Positions 40,819 through 50,700 of a DNA stretch of 56,306 nucleotides are shown one piece after another. A program made the position numbers and the translations under genes. Under the pieces are notes generated by a model, which saw only the letters and a list, made by a program, of their open reading frames with translations, was not told the DNA's origin and did no database searches. Origin of the DNA: Crocinitomix sp. (GTDB taxonomy: Bacteria; Bacteroidota; Bacteroidia; Flavobacteriales_D; Crocinitomicaceae); assembly GCA_030836155.1 (NCBI GenBank), contig JAURQI010000142.1:1-56306 (forward strand). The letters are read 5' to 3'. The first letter of the stretch is position 1. The number at the start of each line of letters is the position of its first letter.

Positions 40819-40956
40819 TTACTTTTCTATGCTTTTAAGCACTCTATAACTTTGCAACTTGTCCGATTCACTATAACTTTCTGAACGAATAGATCCAACA
40901 TTCTCTGCAATCCAATCGATAGATTTGAAAGTTTTATCAATGAAACTCATTTTCAT
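40819..40956 (-). CDS. Small hypothetical protein upstream of the mannosyltransferase
   Basis: A start at 40956 gives a 45-residue protein, MKMSFIDKTFKSIDWIAENV with a Ser/Glu-rich middle and RVLKSIEK at the end. A longer frame from 41001 exists but begins with less plausible residues. It has no signal peptide or cysteine motif. Its stop lies 11 bases before the mannosyltransferase GTG, so the two could be coupled. Its reality rests on this spacing and a soluble, balanced composition. Confidence 0.4.
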   Translation of the reverse strand: MKMSFIDKTFKSIDWIAENVGSIRSESYSESDKLQSYRVLKSIEK

Positions 40957-41126
40957 GATTCTTGTTTTTAAAATAAATGAGTTATTATTAGTTGATGCCA
41001 TTAATAACCATAATGTAACCGCTGATATTGATTTTCACCGTAAAGATAAGTGAAAAAAGCAATCATGATAGACCGAATTGTTCAAAAGAGCTGAGTAGTT
41101 ATGTGAATTATTAATGGTATTTATCT

Positions 41127-41134
41127 TATTTTTG
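41127..41134 (+). promoter_or_regulatory. TAnnTTTG box of the aldehyde dehydrogenase gene
   Basis: TATTTTTG matches the -7 consensus and lies 24 bases before ATG 41159. No well-spaced TTTG is seen upstream. Confidence 0.5.
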
Positions 41135-41158
41135 TTAAAAATTTAAAAGTAATAGATT

Positions 41159-42715
41159 ATGGCCTTAACAGCAGTTGACAGTAGTATTCAAGCCCTTCTC
41201 AATCAATTAGGAATTGAAGAAATGAACCATGGTGCCTCCACGGGTTCAAAATGGATGGCGACGAATGGAACTAAATTTGAATCTTATTCCCCTTCTAATG
41301 GAGCATTAATTGCTTCTGTGAATGGAGCAACAGAAAGTGATTATGAGGCTGTAATCGGGCAGGCTCAGGAAGCTTATAAATCATGGAGGACTGTTCCTGC
41401 CCCAAAAAGAGGTGAAGTGGTTCGTCAACTTGGGGTTAAACTTCGTGAATACAAAGAGCCACTTGGTAAACTTGTTTCTTACGAAATGGGGAAATCCTAT
41501 CAAGAAGGTTTAGGCGAGGTTCAAGAAATGATTGATATCTGTGATTTTGCTGTTGGTTTAAGCCGACAATTAAACGGATCAACGTTGCATTCAGAACGAC
41601 CTGCTCACCGTATGTATGATCAATATCATCCATTAGGTGTTGTCGGAATTATATCAGCATTTAATTTCCCAGTAGCAGTATGGTGTTGGAATACAGCTCT
41701 TGCATGGATTTGTGGAGATGTTTGTGTTTGGAAACCATCAGAAAAAACACCTTTGACAGCGATCGCTTGTCAAAAAATTGCAGCAGAAGTTTTCGCTGAA
41801 AATAATGTCCCTGAAGGTGTATCCAACTTAATCATTAGCGGGGCAGATTTAGGAATTGCTATGTCAAATGACACGAGATTTCCTCTTGTATCTGCAACCG
41901 GATCAACCCGAATGGGTAAAGCTGTTTCTGAAGCAGTTGGAAGACGTTTAGGAAAGTCGCTTTTAGAATTGGGAGGAAATAACGCGGTCATCATTACGCC
42001 AACGGCTGATTTAAAATTGGTAATACCAGGTGTCGTATTTGGAGCAGTTGGAACAGCGGGACAAAGATGTACTTCAACACGAAGATTAATCATTCACGAA
42101 TCAATTTATAATCAAGTAAAAGATAGTATCGCAAAAGCGTACGAGCAAATTAAGATTGGTGATCCTTTGGATGAATCATTTCACATGGGGCCATTGATTG
42201 ATGAGGATGCTGTAAACACATACCTAAGTGCTATTGAAAAGGTAAAAGCTGAAGGTGGCAAGATGGTAGTTGAAGGTGGCAAATTAGAAGGTGAAGCATA
42301 TGCCTCTGGTTGTTATGTTTCTCCATCAATTGCTGAAGTTGAAAATGGATATGAAATTGTTCAACACGAAACATTTGCACCTCTTTTATATTTGATCAAA
42401 TACAGCGGAGATGTGCATGATGCGATTGAGATTCAAAACAATGTAAAACAAGGTTTATCCTCTGCTATTTTCACGAATAATGTGCGTGAGTCAGAACTCT
42501 TCTTATCTGCGGCAGGATCTGACTGTGGAATTGCCAATGTCAATATCGGAACATCGGGCGCTGAAATTGGTGGTGCCTTTGGTGGTGAAAAAGAAACTGG
42601 CGGTGGCCGTGAATCGGGATCAGATGCTTGGAAAATCTATATGCGTCGTCAAACCAATACCATTAACTACTCAACGGAATTGCCGTTAGCACAAGGCATT
42701 AAGTTTGACTTTTAA
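41159..42715 (+). CDS. Aldehyde dehydrogenase, ALDH7 (alpha-aminoadipic semialdehyde dehydrogenase-like)
   Basis: The 518-residue NAD(P)-dependent enzyme has the catalytic cysteine in GTAGQRCTSTRR and the catalytic glutamate in LLELGGNNAVI. HPLGVVGIISAFNFPVAVWC and SATGSTRMGKAVSEAVGRR are also typical. The N-terminal STGSKW segment, the NFPVAVWCWNTALAW loop and GGEKETGGGRESGSDAWK near the end fit antiquitin, ALDH7A1. This oxidises alpha-aminoadipate semialdehyde in lysine degradation. A terminator follows and there is no other lysine-pathway gene nearby. Confidence 0.93.
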   Translation: MALTAVDSSIQALLNQLGIEEMNHGASTGSKWMATNGTKFESYSPSNGALIASVNGATESDYEAVIGQAQEAYKSWRTVPAPKRGEVVRQLGVKLREYKEPLGKLVSYEMGKSYQEGLGEVQEMIDICDFAVGLSRQLNGSTLHSERPAHRMYDQYHPLGVVGIISAFNFPVAVWCWNTALAWICGDVCVWKPSEKTPLTAIACQKIAAEVFAENNVPEGVSNLIISGADLGIAMSNDTRFPLVSATGSTRMGKAVSEAVGRRLGKSLLELGGNNAVIITPTADLKLVIPGVVFGAVGTAGQRCTSTRRLIIHESIYNQVKDSIAKAYEQIKIGDPLDESFHMGPLIDEDAVNTYLSAIEKVKAEGGKMVVEGGKLEGEAYASGCYVSPSIAEVENGYEIVQHETFAPLLYLIKYSGDVHDAIEIQNNVKQGLSSAIFTNNVRESELFLSAAGSDCGIANVNIGTSGAEIGGAFGGEKETGGGRESGSDAWKIYMRRQTNTINYSTELPLAQGIKFDF

Positions 42716-42760
42716 AATCTTCCTAAAAGCAATTTTAGAAAACTGAATAACTAGTTTGAA

Positions 42761-42794
42761 AGCGGATCGGGGTAACCTGATCCGTTTTTTTTTA
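42761..42794 (+). terminator. Terminator of the aldehyde dehydrogenase gene
   Basis: CGGATCGGGG and CCTGATCCG pair imperfectly around a short loop (TAA) and are followed by nine T. Confidence 0.85.
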
Positions 42795-42841
42795 CTTATC
42801 ACTGAAAAGGACTTCAGTAAATCTGTAGTTTAAACACCAGA

Positions 42842-43600
42842 CTAATCCTTTTTCAAACCAAATCCAAAAGCATAAGCAACGCTAAACTGAATATATTGAT
42901 AAGTCTGAAAGGCAGATGAGGCCTTGTCTGAACGGAATGATAAAAGTCCAAAATTATAGGCCGTTGAAAAACTCAGCCTATCGACTGTAATTCCACCACC
43001 AAGACGAAAGCCTGCATCCCAATCGTTTAAGCCGGATTTTGAAGCGGATTCTCTAAAGCTATAACTATACGGTTCAGGTAAAAAAGCACTCAATTGCCCG
43101 TCGGGATCGAGAGCATCTAGGTCGATCACTTGAAGCGCTGGAGCCTCTGATATTTCTTCAATGCGAGAGCGAGCAAATAATTGATAGCTCAGGTATGGCC
43201 CCATAAAAACATGATGTGTAGACCAATTAAATTCGGCAATGAGCGGCATCTCAACATAATATTGTGATACGCTTCCATTGGTATATTCATAAGTGCTCAA
43301 ATCAACATTTTCTATACCGGGAATTTGATCCTCCTGTCCAAACAAATTGATTTGTCCAGAATCTACCTGTGCGTAAGCATGTCTTTTTTGCGAAAAATAA
43401 GCGCCAGAACGAAATGACCAGTGATCATTCAGCTGATAACGAATCAAAGCTCCACCTCTAAATGCGGGCTGCGCTGTTAATCCAAATTGACTGTCCTCAA
43501 CAGGCATTAGGTTTACTCCTATATCCGGACCAAATTGCCAGTTTTGCCCATAAATGGACATAGTAGCCAAAAGAAATAATGAAAAGAGGAGCTGCTTCAT
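42842..43600 (-). CDS. Outer-membrane beta-barrel protein (PorT-like fold)
   Basis: The signal peptide is MKQLLFSLFLLATMSIYGQ. The mature part has the pattern of PorT-family barrels: WQFGPDIGVNLMPVED, RGGALIRYQLNDHWSFRSGA, YFSQKRHAY, VEMPLIAEFNW and a final FSVAYAFGFGLKKD. These 200-250-residue barrels are common in Bacteroidota. It lies six bases after the stop of the 1334-aa T9SS gene and shares its operon, so it may help display or secrete that protein. Confidence 0.83.
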   Translation of the reverse strand: MKQLLFSLFLLATMSIYGQNWQFGPDIGVNLMPVEDSQFGLTAQPAFRGGALIRYQLNDHWSFRSGAYFSQKRHAYAQVDSGQINLFGQEDQIPGIENVDLSTYEYTNGSVSQYYVEMPLIAEFNWSTHHVFMGPYLSYQLFARSRIEEISEAPALQVIDLDALDPDGQLSAFLPEPYSYSFRESASKSGLNDWDAGFRLGGGITVDRLSFSTAYNFGLLSFRSDKASSAFQTYQYIQFSVAYAFGFGLKKD

Positions 43601-43606
43601 AATTAC

Positions 43607-46600
43607 TTAGAAATTGGTGGTATCCACTTGGCGCATGGCTCCGTACCATTTAATAATCTTCTCTCCAACGCCAGGAACTGAAATATGGAAAATATACATA
43701 CCGCTCGCAATTGGAATGCTTTGATGATTCTTTAAGGTCCAATCAGCAAACGTTAACGGATTGTCTTTGCGAATAGTTTTTACCAGTCCTCCTTGCATAT
43801 TGAAGATATTAATCTCGCAGCGTTCTGGAAGGTTCGTAATCTTTACGCGGTTGTCAATTCCATTTGCTTCGTATTGCGAATATGCATAGTACGGGTTGGG
43901 AACCACTTGAATTTGATCCAACGCAGAGATTGATGTTTGTGTCTGTTCGTATTGCGAATGAATTCCGTCCGTTGAGAAACGATAAGCAGGTAAACCTTCA
44001 TTGATACCCGTATAGGTTTCGGTCTGGTATGGATGATTTACACGCAATTTAATACGGACATTTGAACTTAAAAATTCCTGATCTTCTTCGAGCAATGGCT
44101 CTATAACCCAAATACAATTCTTCCAAGCCTTAATATATGACGGAGCCGTCTCCTCAACTAATTGATTATACAGCCAATTACCATTATCATATGTTGGCAT
44201 CCCTGAATCGTCAATATCCGTTCCGAAAATATAGATAAAATGACCTCCACCTAATAGTGGTTCACCACTCAATCCGTTAATAAAATCGCTTGTTGGATTC
44301 CATAACATATCTTGCCCATTTGAGCCCAACAGCCATGAATTTTCACCAAAAGCTAAGTTAAGTCGTTCACCAGTCTCCACATCAATCGCATAACCAGGAA
44401 ACCATCCCATACCCGTCTCTGATGTTATTTCGTTTCCATTAATATCTTTTGAATTCGATTTACGCAATTTCATAATTGTGGAACCACCAATGGTTTGATT
44501 GGCAATATGGCTTGTTTCAATAACCGGACAGCGTGTCCATTTTGTTTGATCTGAAGTTATCACCAAATCAACACCATGCAAATCAGCCAAACTACTCTTG
44601 GACTGACTTGTAATTGGATTAAACCAAGAAGTTGGTGAGCCATCATCTGTATAGGTCACATCTGGATACCCAACAGGCATTCCGATAAACTCATTACCCA
44701 ATAGTCTAAACGGCCCTGCCATACCCTCTAATAATGCTTCGTATTCTTGATCGAAATCCACATTTTTATCGGCGTAATAACAAGGGTTAGAAACTACTGT
44801 TCCGAGACATTCCTCTTCCGTTGGTGAATAGGTTCCTGATCGGATCCAATTCGTTGGGTTATATGCATCTGAATCAAAAACACCAGTTAGCCATCGTTTC
44901 GATGAATCTGCAAAGACCATTTCTGCACCAATTGGGCGTGTTTCATACGATTTATATCCGGCTGATTTATTCGTGTATTCTGTTTGCAAAACTGAAACAG
45001 ATATTCCCCAATCCGGAATTAATTGATCTCCAGCAAAATCGATTGTATAGTTGCTGTATATGGTATCGTTGGTAGTTAGATTCACCAAATACCAAGATGC
45101 CGTGTCTAGATTCTCTGGATCATCAGCTGTAAAATAGAGTTCAAAATTATTGGCTGGAAGACTCAATGGATCAACCACTTTAATTTCAATTGGTCCGGCT
45201 CCTGGCTGATAGGTCAACTCATCTATTTCGCCTTCCGCCAGAATTTCTAACTCAGAAGCGGGGTCGATATCTGTCCATCGGCCACCATTACCCCAACCGT
45301 CAATGCGGGTGATTGGTAACTCATAACCATATGGTACACTGAAAACGGTTCCTCCATTTTCTGGATTTGGTGAATGCGGGATGCCTTCATAGGCAACAAT
45401 CTCACCAACGGCACCCTTACGGCTTCCTAAATAAGGTGCTTTTTGGCCATCCAATGAACTTGCATCATCAGGATCATATTTTTTAAACTGGTTGGATGCA
45501 TATGCAACAGCCATAAAATAGTAGCGCTTAAAATTGACCAAATTTCGATCACCAACAGCAAAAAGGTCCTCCTTAACATTAAAAGAATGGGTTAAACCTT
45601 CATTTTCTCCTTCTACCATTACTTCTGGCATCTCTCGACCTATATCATCGTCATAGGTATAGTTAACAAGCCTTGAAATAGAATCACGAATATCACATTG
45701 AAAAACGAGTCGTGCTTTACTGACATCATTCAATTCTGTAGGTGAAACCGTTTCGTCAACGATTTGATAAACCTGATATCCTTGAAAACGATAGATATTA
45801 TCAAAGCCTTCAATATCTCCTGGGTCTACAATGAATGGATCTCTTTCTTGATAATCTTCATTCGCATTGTTTGAGTTTAGCGGATTATAGATCGAAATAA
45901 TAAGCTCATTCTCCATTTCTTGAATGGAAAGATCGGGTGCGTGTGGGCCATCTAGCACTTTAAAACAATTATCAAATAATGCTTGTGCTTTATCATCTGC
46001 TTTCTGCAATTCAACTACTGATTCAAATGGATCACCGGAGTTTGCTCTTGCCCATACCACACCAGTTGTAATATTATTGACAGCGCCTGGTTTTAGTGTG
46101 AATGGCCCTGCAGATTGAGCAAATCTACGATCGAATGGAACGTTTCCTGCTGTTTGTTCTGTCCATTCTGCTTGTGGAAATCCTCCAGTACCCCATCCGA
46201 TTGGATCGGTTGCTCCAGGGAACATATAATCACTTTGAACAGTAGGGTCAGCTTCAGCATCACTTAAGTGTCCACTCCCTCCGTATATAAAAGGTGTTCC
46301 ATCTTTCCAAAATCCACTTAAATAATTGTAATAGTCTTGCCCCGTAATTGGATCTGTTTGGGCCGCAGTACCACCACCGCCGAGATTATTATAATATAAA
46401 AATCGACGCATCCCAAGACGTTCATTATCGACAATTTCATCTCCATATCCGATGCCAAGACCTGGATAAGGAATTCCATTTTGAGAAGTTGCAGCCGTAT
46501 AATTCTCTACCAATGGGTTATCAATCCCATCATTGTCCAAATAAGGCCCTTCAAAAAAATCAACTCCAGCCGCGGGTGGATTATCTCCATAACCTAAATA

Positions 46601-47611
46601 ACCGCCATCTGTTCCGTCAAAACCATCGCCGTTATATGTATATCCCAATCCACGACTTACATCACAACCAACATAGTCATCATTCGGACCTCCTAGTGCC
46701 CCATCAATAAAAACACCAAAATAAGTCCCATACAAAGTCTGGGTTGATCGGTTGACGAGTTCATAATTATAAAATGTCATATTATTGACATCGTCGTTGG
46801 TGGCAAAGGCAAAGGCTTGTGCTCGAATTTCCATTCCCAAAGGATCTCCACCTGTTTCAGTGTGAATATTCCCTTTATCATTCATCACCCACCAAATGGT
46901 TTGATCTCCATAAAGCGTTACGCGGCGATCTGTTCGGCAATCAATTTCTTTTTCAATGTCATACCATGGATAATCGCCATTTTCAGGTTCATATACCCCA
47001 TTTGCGTCGCGATCATAAAAAGGTGCTAGATAGAAGTTCTGACCTAGTGAAGGGTCAGCATGCGCCGGCCACTCGGTTATTGACAAGGGAATTTCATAAT
47101 CAAGAAAATTATCCGCCTGAGTAGTTGTTCCATTTTCAGCGTCAAATTGACCAGCATTAAACCAAGCATCAAACTCACGCACCTCATCTTGTGTTATTAC
47201 AAAATGGCGATCGTATTCTTGGCATGTGGCTGGAATTATTTCTGCTTCGCCTCCGTCGGTTAATGGACCAGTCCAATAATCATTTCCTTGTCGATATCTG
47301 ACTGCCGCAATTTTGAGCTGACCATTAATATCAATTCCGCCCAACCATAATGCGGAAGTAAACAGTGCCATTATTCCTGATCCTTTCGGTACTTCGTATT
47401 GAGAAAAATTTTGTCCAGATATCTGCCAAAGATTACCTCCTGAATGAATCAATGCTTTGACATTATTAAACTCCAAAAAAGTAGATGCTGATGCTGGAGC
47501 ACAACCCGCCGCTCTATGACTAAGCGCTTCTGGGGTTTGCGCCCCTTTATATGGCTGCGCTTGTAATTGCGTCGAAATCAATGCAATGCAAAAAATGAAC
47601 AAATGTCTCAT
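43607..47611 (-). CDS. Large secreted T9SS-type surface protein, 1334 aa
   Basis: The signal peptide (MRHLFIFCIALISTQLQA) is followed by a long beta-rich extracellular region with no domain I can name. It contains FTSALWLGGIDINGQLKIAA near residue 90, several Asp/Asn-rich loops such as FYDRDANGVYEPENGDYPWY, and Tyr/Trp-rich segments. The end has a type A sorting domain: QIQVVPNPYYAYSQYE, RCEINIFNMQGGLVKTI and GMYIFHISVPGVGEKIIKWY. It is exported by T9SS to the surface. It is first in an operon with a beta-barrel gene, which suggests a coupled surface assembly. Confidence 0.82.
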   Translation of the reverse strand: MRHLFIFCIALISTQLQAQPYKGAQTPEALSHRAAGCAPASASTFLEFNNVKALIHSGGNLWQISGQNFSQYEVPKGSGIMALFTSALWLGGIDINGQLKIAAVRYRQGNDYWTGPLTDGGEAEIIPATCQEYDRHFVITQDEVREFDAWFNAGQFDAENGTTTQADNFLDYEIPLSITEWPAHADPSLGQNFYLAPFYDRDANGVYEPENGDYPWYDIEKEIDCRTDRRVTLYGDQTIWWVMNDKGNIHTETGGDPLGMEIRAQAFAFATNDDVNNMTFYNYELVNRSTQTLYGTYFGVFIDGALGGPNDDYVGCDVSRGLGYTYNGDGFDGTDGGYLGYGDNPPAAGVDFFEGPYLDNDGIDNPLVENYTAATSQNGIPYPGLGIGYGDEIVDNERLGMRRFLYYNNLGGGGTAAQTDPITGQDYYNYLSGFWKDGTPFIYGGSGHLSDAEADPTVQSDYMFPGATDPIGWGTGGFPQAEWTEQTAGNVPFDRRFAQSAGPFTLKPGAVNNITTGVVWARANSGDPFESVVELQKADDKAQALFDNCFKVLDGPHAPDLSIQEMENELIISIYNPLNSNNANEDYQERDPFIVDPGDIEGFDNIYRFQGYQVYQIVDETVSPTELNDVSKARLVFQCDIRDSISRLVNYTYDDDIGREMPEVMVEGENEGLTHSFNVKEDLFAVGDRNLVNFKRYYFMAVAYASNQFKKYDPDDASSLDGQKAPYLGSRKGAVGEIVAYEGIPHSPNPENGGTVFSVPYGYELPITRIDGWGNGGRWTDIDPASELEILAEGEIDELTYQPGAGPIEIKVVDPLSLPANNFELYFTADDPENLDTASWYLVNLTTNDTIYSNYTIDFAGDQLIPDWGISVSVLQTEYTNKSAGYKSYETRPIGAEMVFADSSKRWLTGVFDSDAYNPTNWIRSGTYSPTEEECLGTVVSNPCYYADKNVDFDQEYEALLEGMAGPFRLLGNEFIGMPVGYPDVTYTDDGSPTSWFNPITSQSKSSLADLHGVDLVITSDQTKWTRCPVIETSHIANQTIGGSTIMKLRKSNSKDINGNEITSETGMGWFPGYAIDVETGERLNLAFGENSWLLGSNGQDMLWNPTSDFINGLSGEPLLGGGHFIYIFGTDIDDSGMPTYDNGNWLYNQLVEETAPSYIKAWKNCIWVIEPLLEEDQEFLSSNVRIKLRVNHPYQTETYTGINEGLPAYRFSTDGIHSQYEQTQTSISALDQIQVVPNPYYAYSQYEANGIDNRVKITNLPERCEINIFNMQGGLVKTIRKDNPLTFADWTLKNHQSIPIASGMYIFHISVPGVGEKIIKWYGAMRQVDTTNF

Positions 47612-47717
47612 AAGAACGAATTTATGAAAAAATGCAGAGTTGGATTACTTATTTCCTTTGAAAATTCGCAATTATTAAACTACTCTGATTTGGTGATCGG
47701 AATTTAAATGCTTTCTG

Positions 47718-50700
47718 CTAATCGCGCACAAGCTGAACATGGCCTTGGCCTGTGATTACCGTCCCGTTAGTAGACTTCGCCGAATAGGTATAGAAATATA
47801 CGCCATTATTACAATTACTCCCACTCATATCTGTGCCATCCCAAGCGTCGTTTATATGCATTAATTCTGCCACTTTAACACCCCAGCGATTAACGATGGT
47901 GCAATTAAACTCTATGATTCCCTGAGCTCTATACTCAAAAGTAAATTCATTATTGGCACCTGAGCCAGGTGTGAAAATATTAGGTGCGACTAATTCAGGT
48001 TGAACATGCACCGTTATCAACTTACAAGTTGTGTCTGTACAGCCATTTTTATTGATAGCTACTAAGCAAACTTCGTAAACTGCTTCTCCAGCATAATTGG
48101 TGTCGGGTTGTTCAAAATAATCATGGCTGACAAACCAATCATCCATCGGGTGATTCAGATTCCAGAAGAAGGTTGTGTCGGCGTCTGGGTCATTCGGGTT
48201 TGCAAAATATTCAGACTGATTCGTAAAAGTAGCAAAGACAATCTCCGTTCCGATCAAATCCTCATTTAATTGCTCAGAACTAACCGTAAAAGCAGCCTCT
48301 GGATTCACGGAGTCCAATTCGACATAATCAAACATTACACAACCATTTTCATCTGTCACCCGCATTCGGTATAGTCCAGGGTTGAGTCCGCCCCACGTTG
48401 TATTATCTTCTGTTTCTAGGGTCTCCATATTCATCCACTCATAGTTGTAATCTGGAACGCCTCCTGCAGCTCCTGCATAGACAACCCCATTGCCATTTTG
48501 ATAACCAAATAGTCGACAAAATGCTGGATCGTACCCGAACTCCGTAAAATACATTGCCGGTGGTTGAGCTATCGTAAAATCAAGAACAGTGGAGCAACCA
48601 AAGTCGTCATTTATGGTCGCCGTATAATCCCCTGCATATAGCATATAAGCAGAGTCAACCCCTATCCCTTCATCGCCAAATGTATTTGGCATCCAGAAAA
48701 AAGAAATATTTGAAAGGTCTCCTTGGGCATTATAGACTGAATCAATCACTGCAAACCCAGTTGAATCACCATAACAAAGCGGATCTGTTGTTGTAATCGT
48801 TGCATAAAGTGAGTCCGGTTGTGTCATTTCAAAAACGAGTGTGTCCCGACAGCCATTCGCATCTTCTGCATATACCGTGTATATACCAGCCGTCATATTG
48901 TTATAAGTCGGACCTTCAAAAGGGTTTTCTGGAATCCACGTATAGTCAACAGGGTCTTCACCGAGTAAAGTTTCTACCGTGGCTGATCCATCATTAAACC
49001 CATAACAAGTTGGTGAATTAGCTAAAACAGTATCCAGTCCCATATTTTCTCCCGTTTCGATTTCCGCTACACCGACAAATGCGCAACCACCTGAATCAGA
49101 CACAAAAATGGTGTGTATCCCGACACATAGATCTTCCAGTATTCCGTCATCATCAGCTACGCCGTCGAACTCATAATAGAAAGGAGCATCACCCGTTGTG
49201 GGCACTAATTCAATCGACCCGTTGCAAGCGCCAGGACAAGCCTCATCCAATACAATCATATCAACATCAATCGAATCCCCGGCTTCAATAATAATCAAGT
49301 CCTCATAGGTGCAGCTATCCGAGTCCGTCACAATTAAGTTATATTCACCTGGGCAGAGGTCTTCAAAAACACCGGTTTCATTCACATCACCTTCCAAATC
49401 AAATGTGAATGGGGGAAATCCGTCCTCTACCGTCACGGTAACAGCTCCGTCACAAGAGGCTCCGCATGACTCATGGTCAACATCCACATTATATGTTCCT
49501 GGAGCACCAATAATAACTTCTACAGAGTCGGTTTTTGCGATGCTATCACAAATTGCATTGGTCCAATAAACAGTAGCTGTATGCCAACCAACACAGAGGT
49601 CAGTTGCGGTTATTGTTGTTTGCCCACTTGGACTCCACACCACACCAGCGTATGAAAAATCATCACTTGTTGCGGAAAAATCAGATACTGTTGCCGTTCC
49701 TTCACATGCACCGCAAGGTTGTGGGGTAGAACTCATTTCAAAATCAACTTCAGGAAATTCAATATCCCATGCTTGGACAAAATCTTTACCCGATGCTGTC
49801 ATTCGATTTCTTTCAATTCTCAAATCATAGCAAGTATCTGGGAGAGCAATTGATTCCACAAATTCTAGATCTCTGGTGTATTTTATCAAACTGGTTTCCG
49901 TACCAACATATACATTGCCGTATACATCCGTATCAATTCCTCCACAATAAGCTAAATCCCCCCAAGGTCCTAAATCTGGACCTGTAACCTCAACGGAATC
50001 AATTCGGGCGCCGGTTGCCTTATCCCATTTATACAGCCAATCCCCATCGTAAGTATACAAATCATAACTGGCAGCAATTCCGTTATGTCCGTTAGCCGAA
50101 TACCAATCGGGTCCTTCACCTGTCATGACTTCGTAGCCCATATAGCCAATACAAGAAATTTCTTCAAACGCATGTGATCCACCTACTTCCCAAATCACCG
50201 TGGCCGGATCAGCCTGATCTAACTTATACAAAACATTATCATAAAGCGGAACACCGTCTCCTGAACAGAGTAAATAAATGGCGTCACCACAAGGATCCGA
50301 TTCTAAGAATGTAGCATCCGTTAAATTCGGTGGTACTGGTGGTAAAGGTGCATAGGTTGAGTTAATGAGCAAGTCGCCATCCAAAACACATAAATGGGAT
50401 TCACGCGGTAATCCTCCTGCACCCACAATAACCTCATCCGTGATGCGGTTGTAATGGATACGCCATAATTCTCCTGGATCATACCCAGAAATGAAAGCTT
50501 TGTTGGCAACGACATCCCCATCTAAATTCAGACACCACACATCCTCGATGCCTAGAAACAGTGCCATGAACATATAATATATTTCCCCATTATAAGGATT
50601 CATATCCATGCCCCCATAAAATTCATTTAAGTCTCCTGGACTTAACCAAACCCACATTAAGGTTCCGGTATTATCATATAGCGCAACTTCATTGCCGTGT

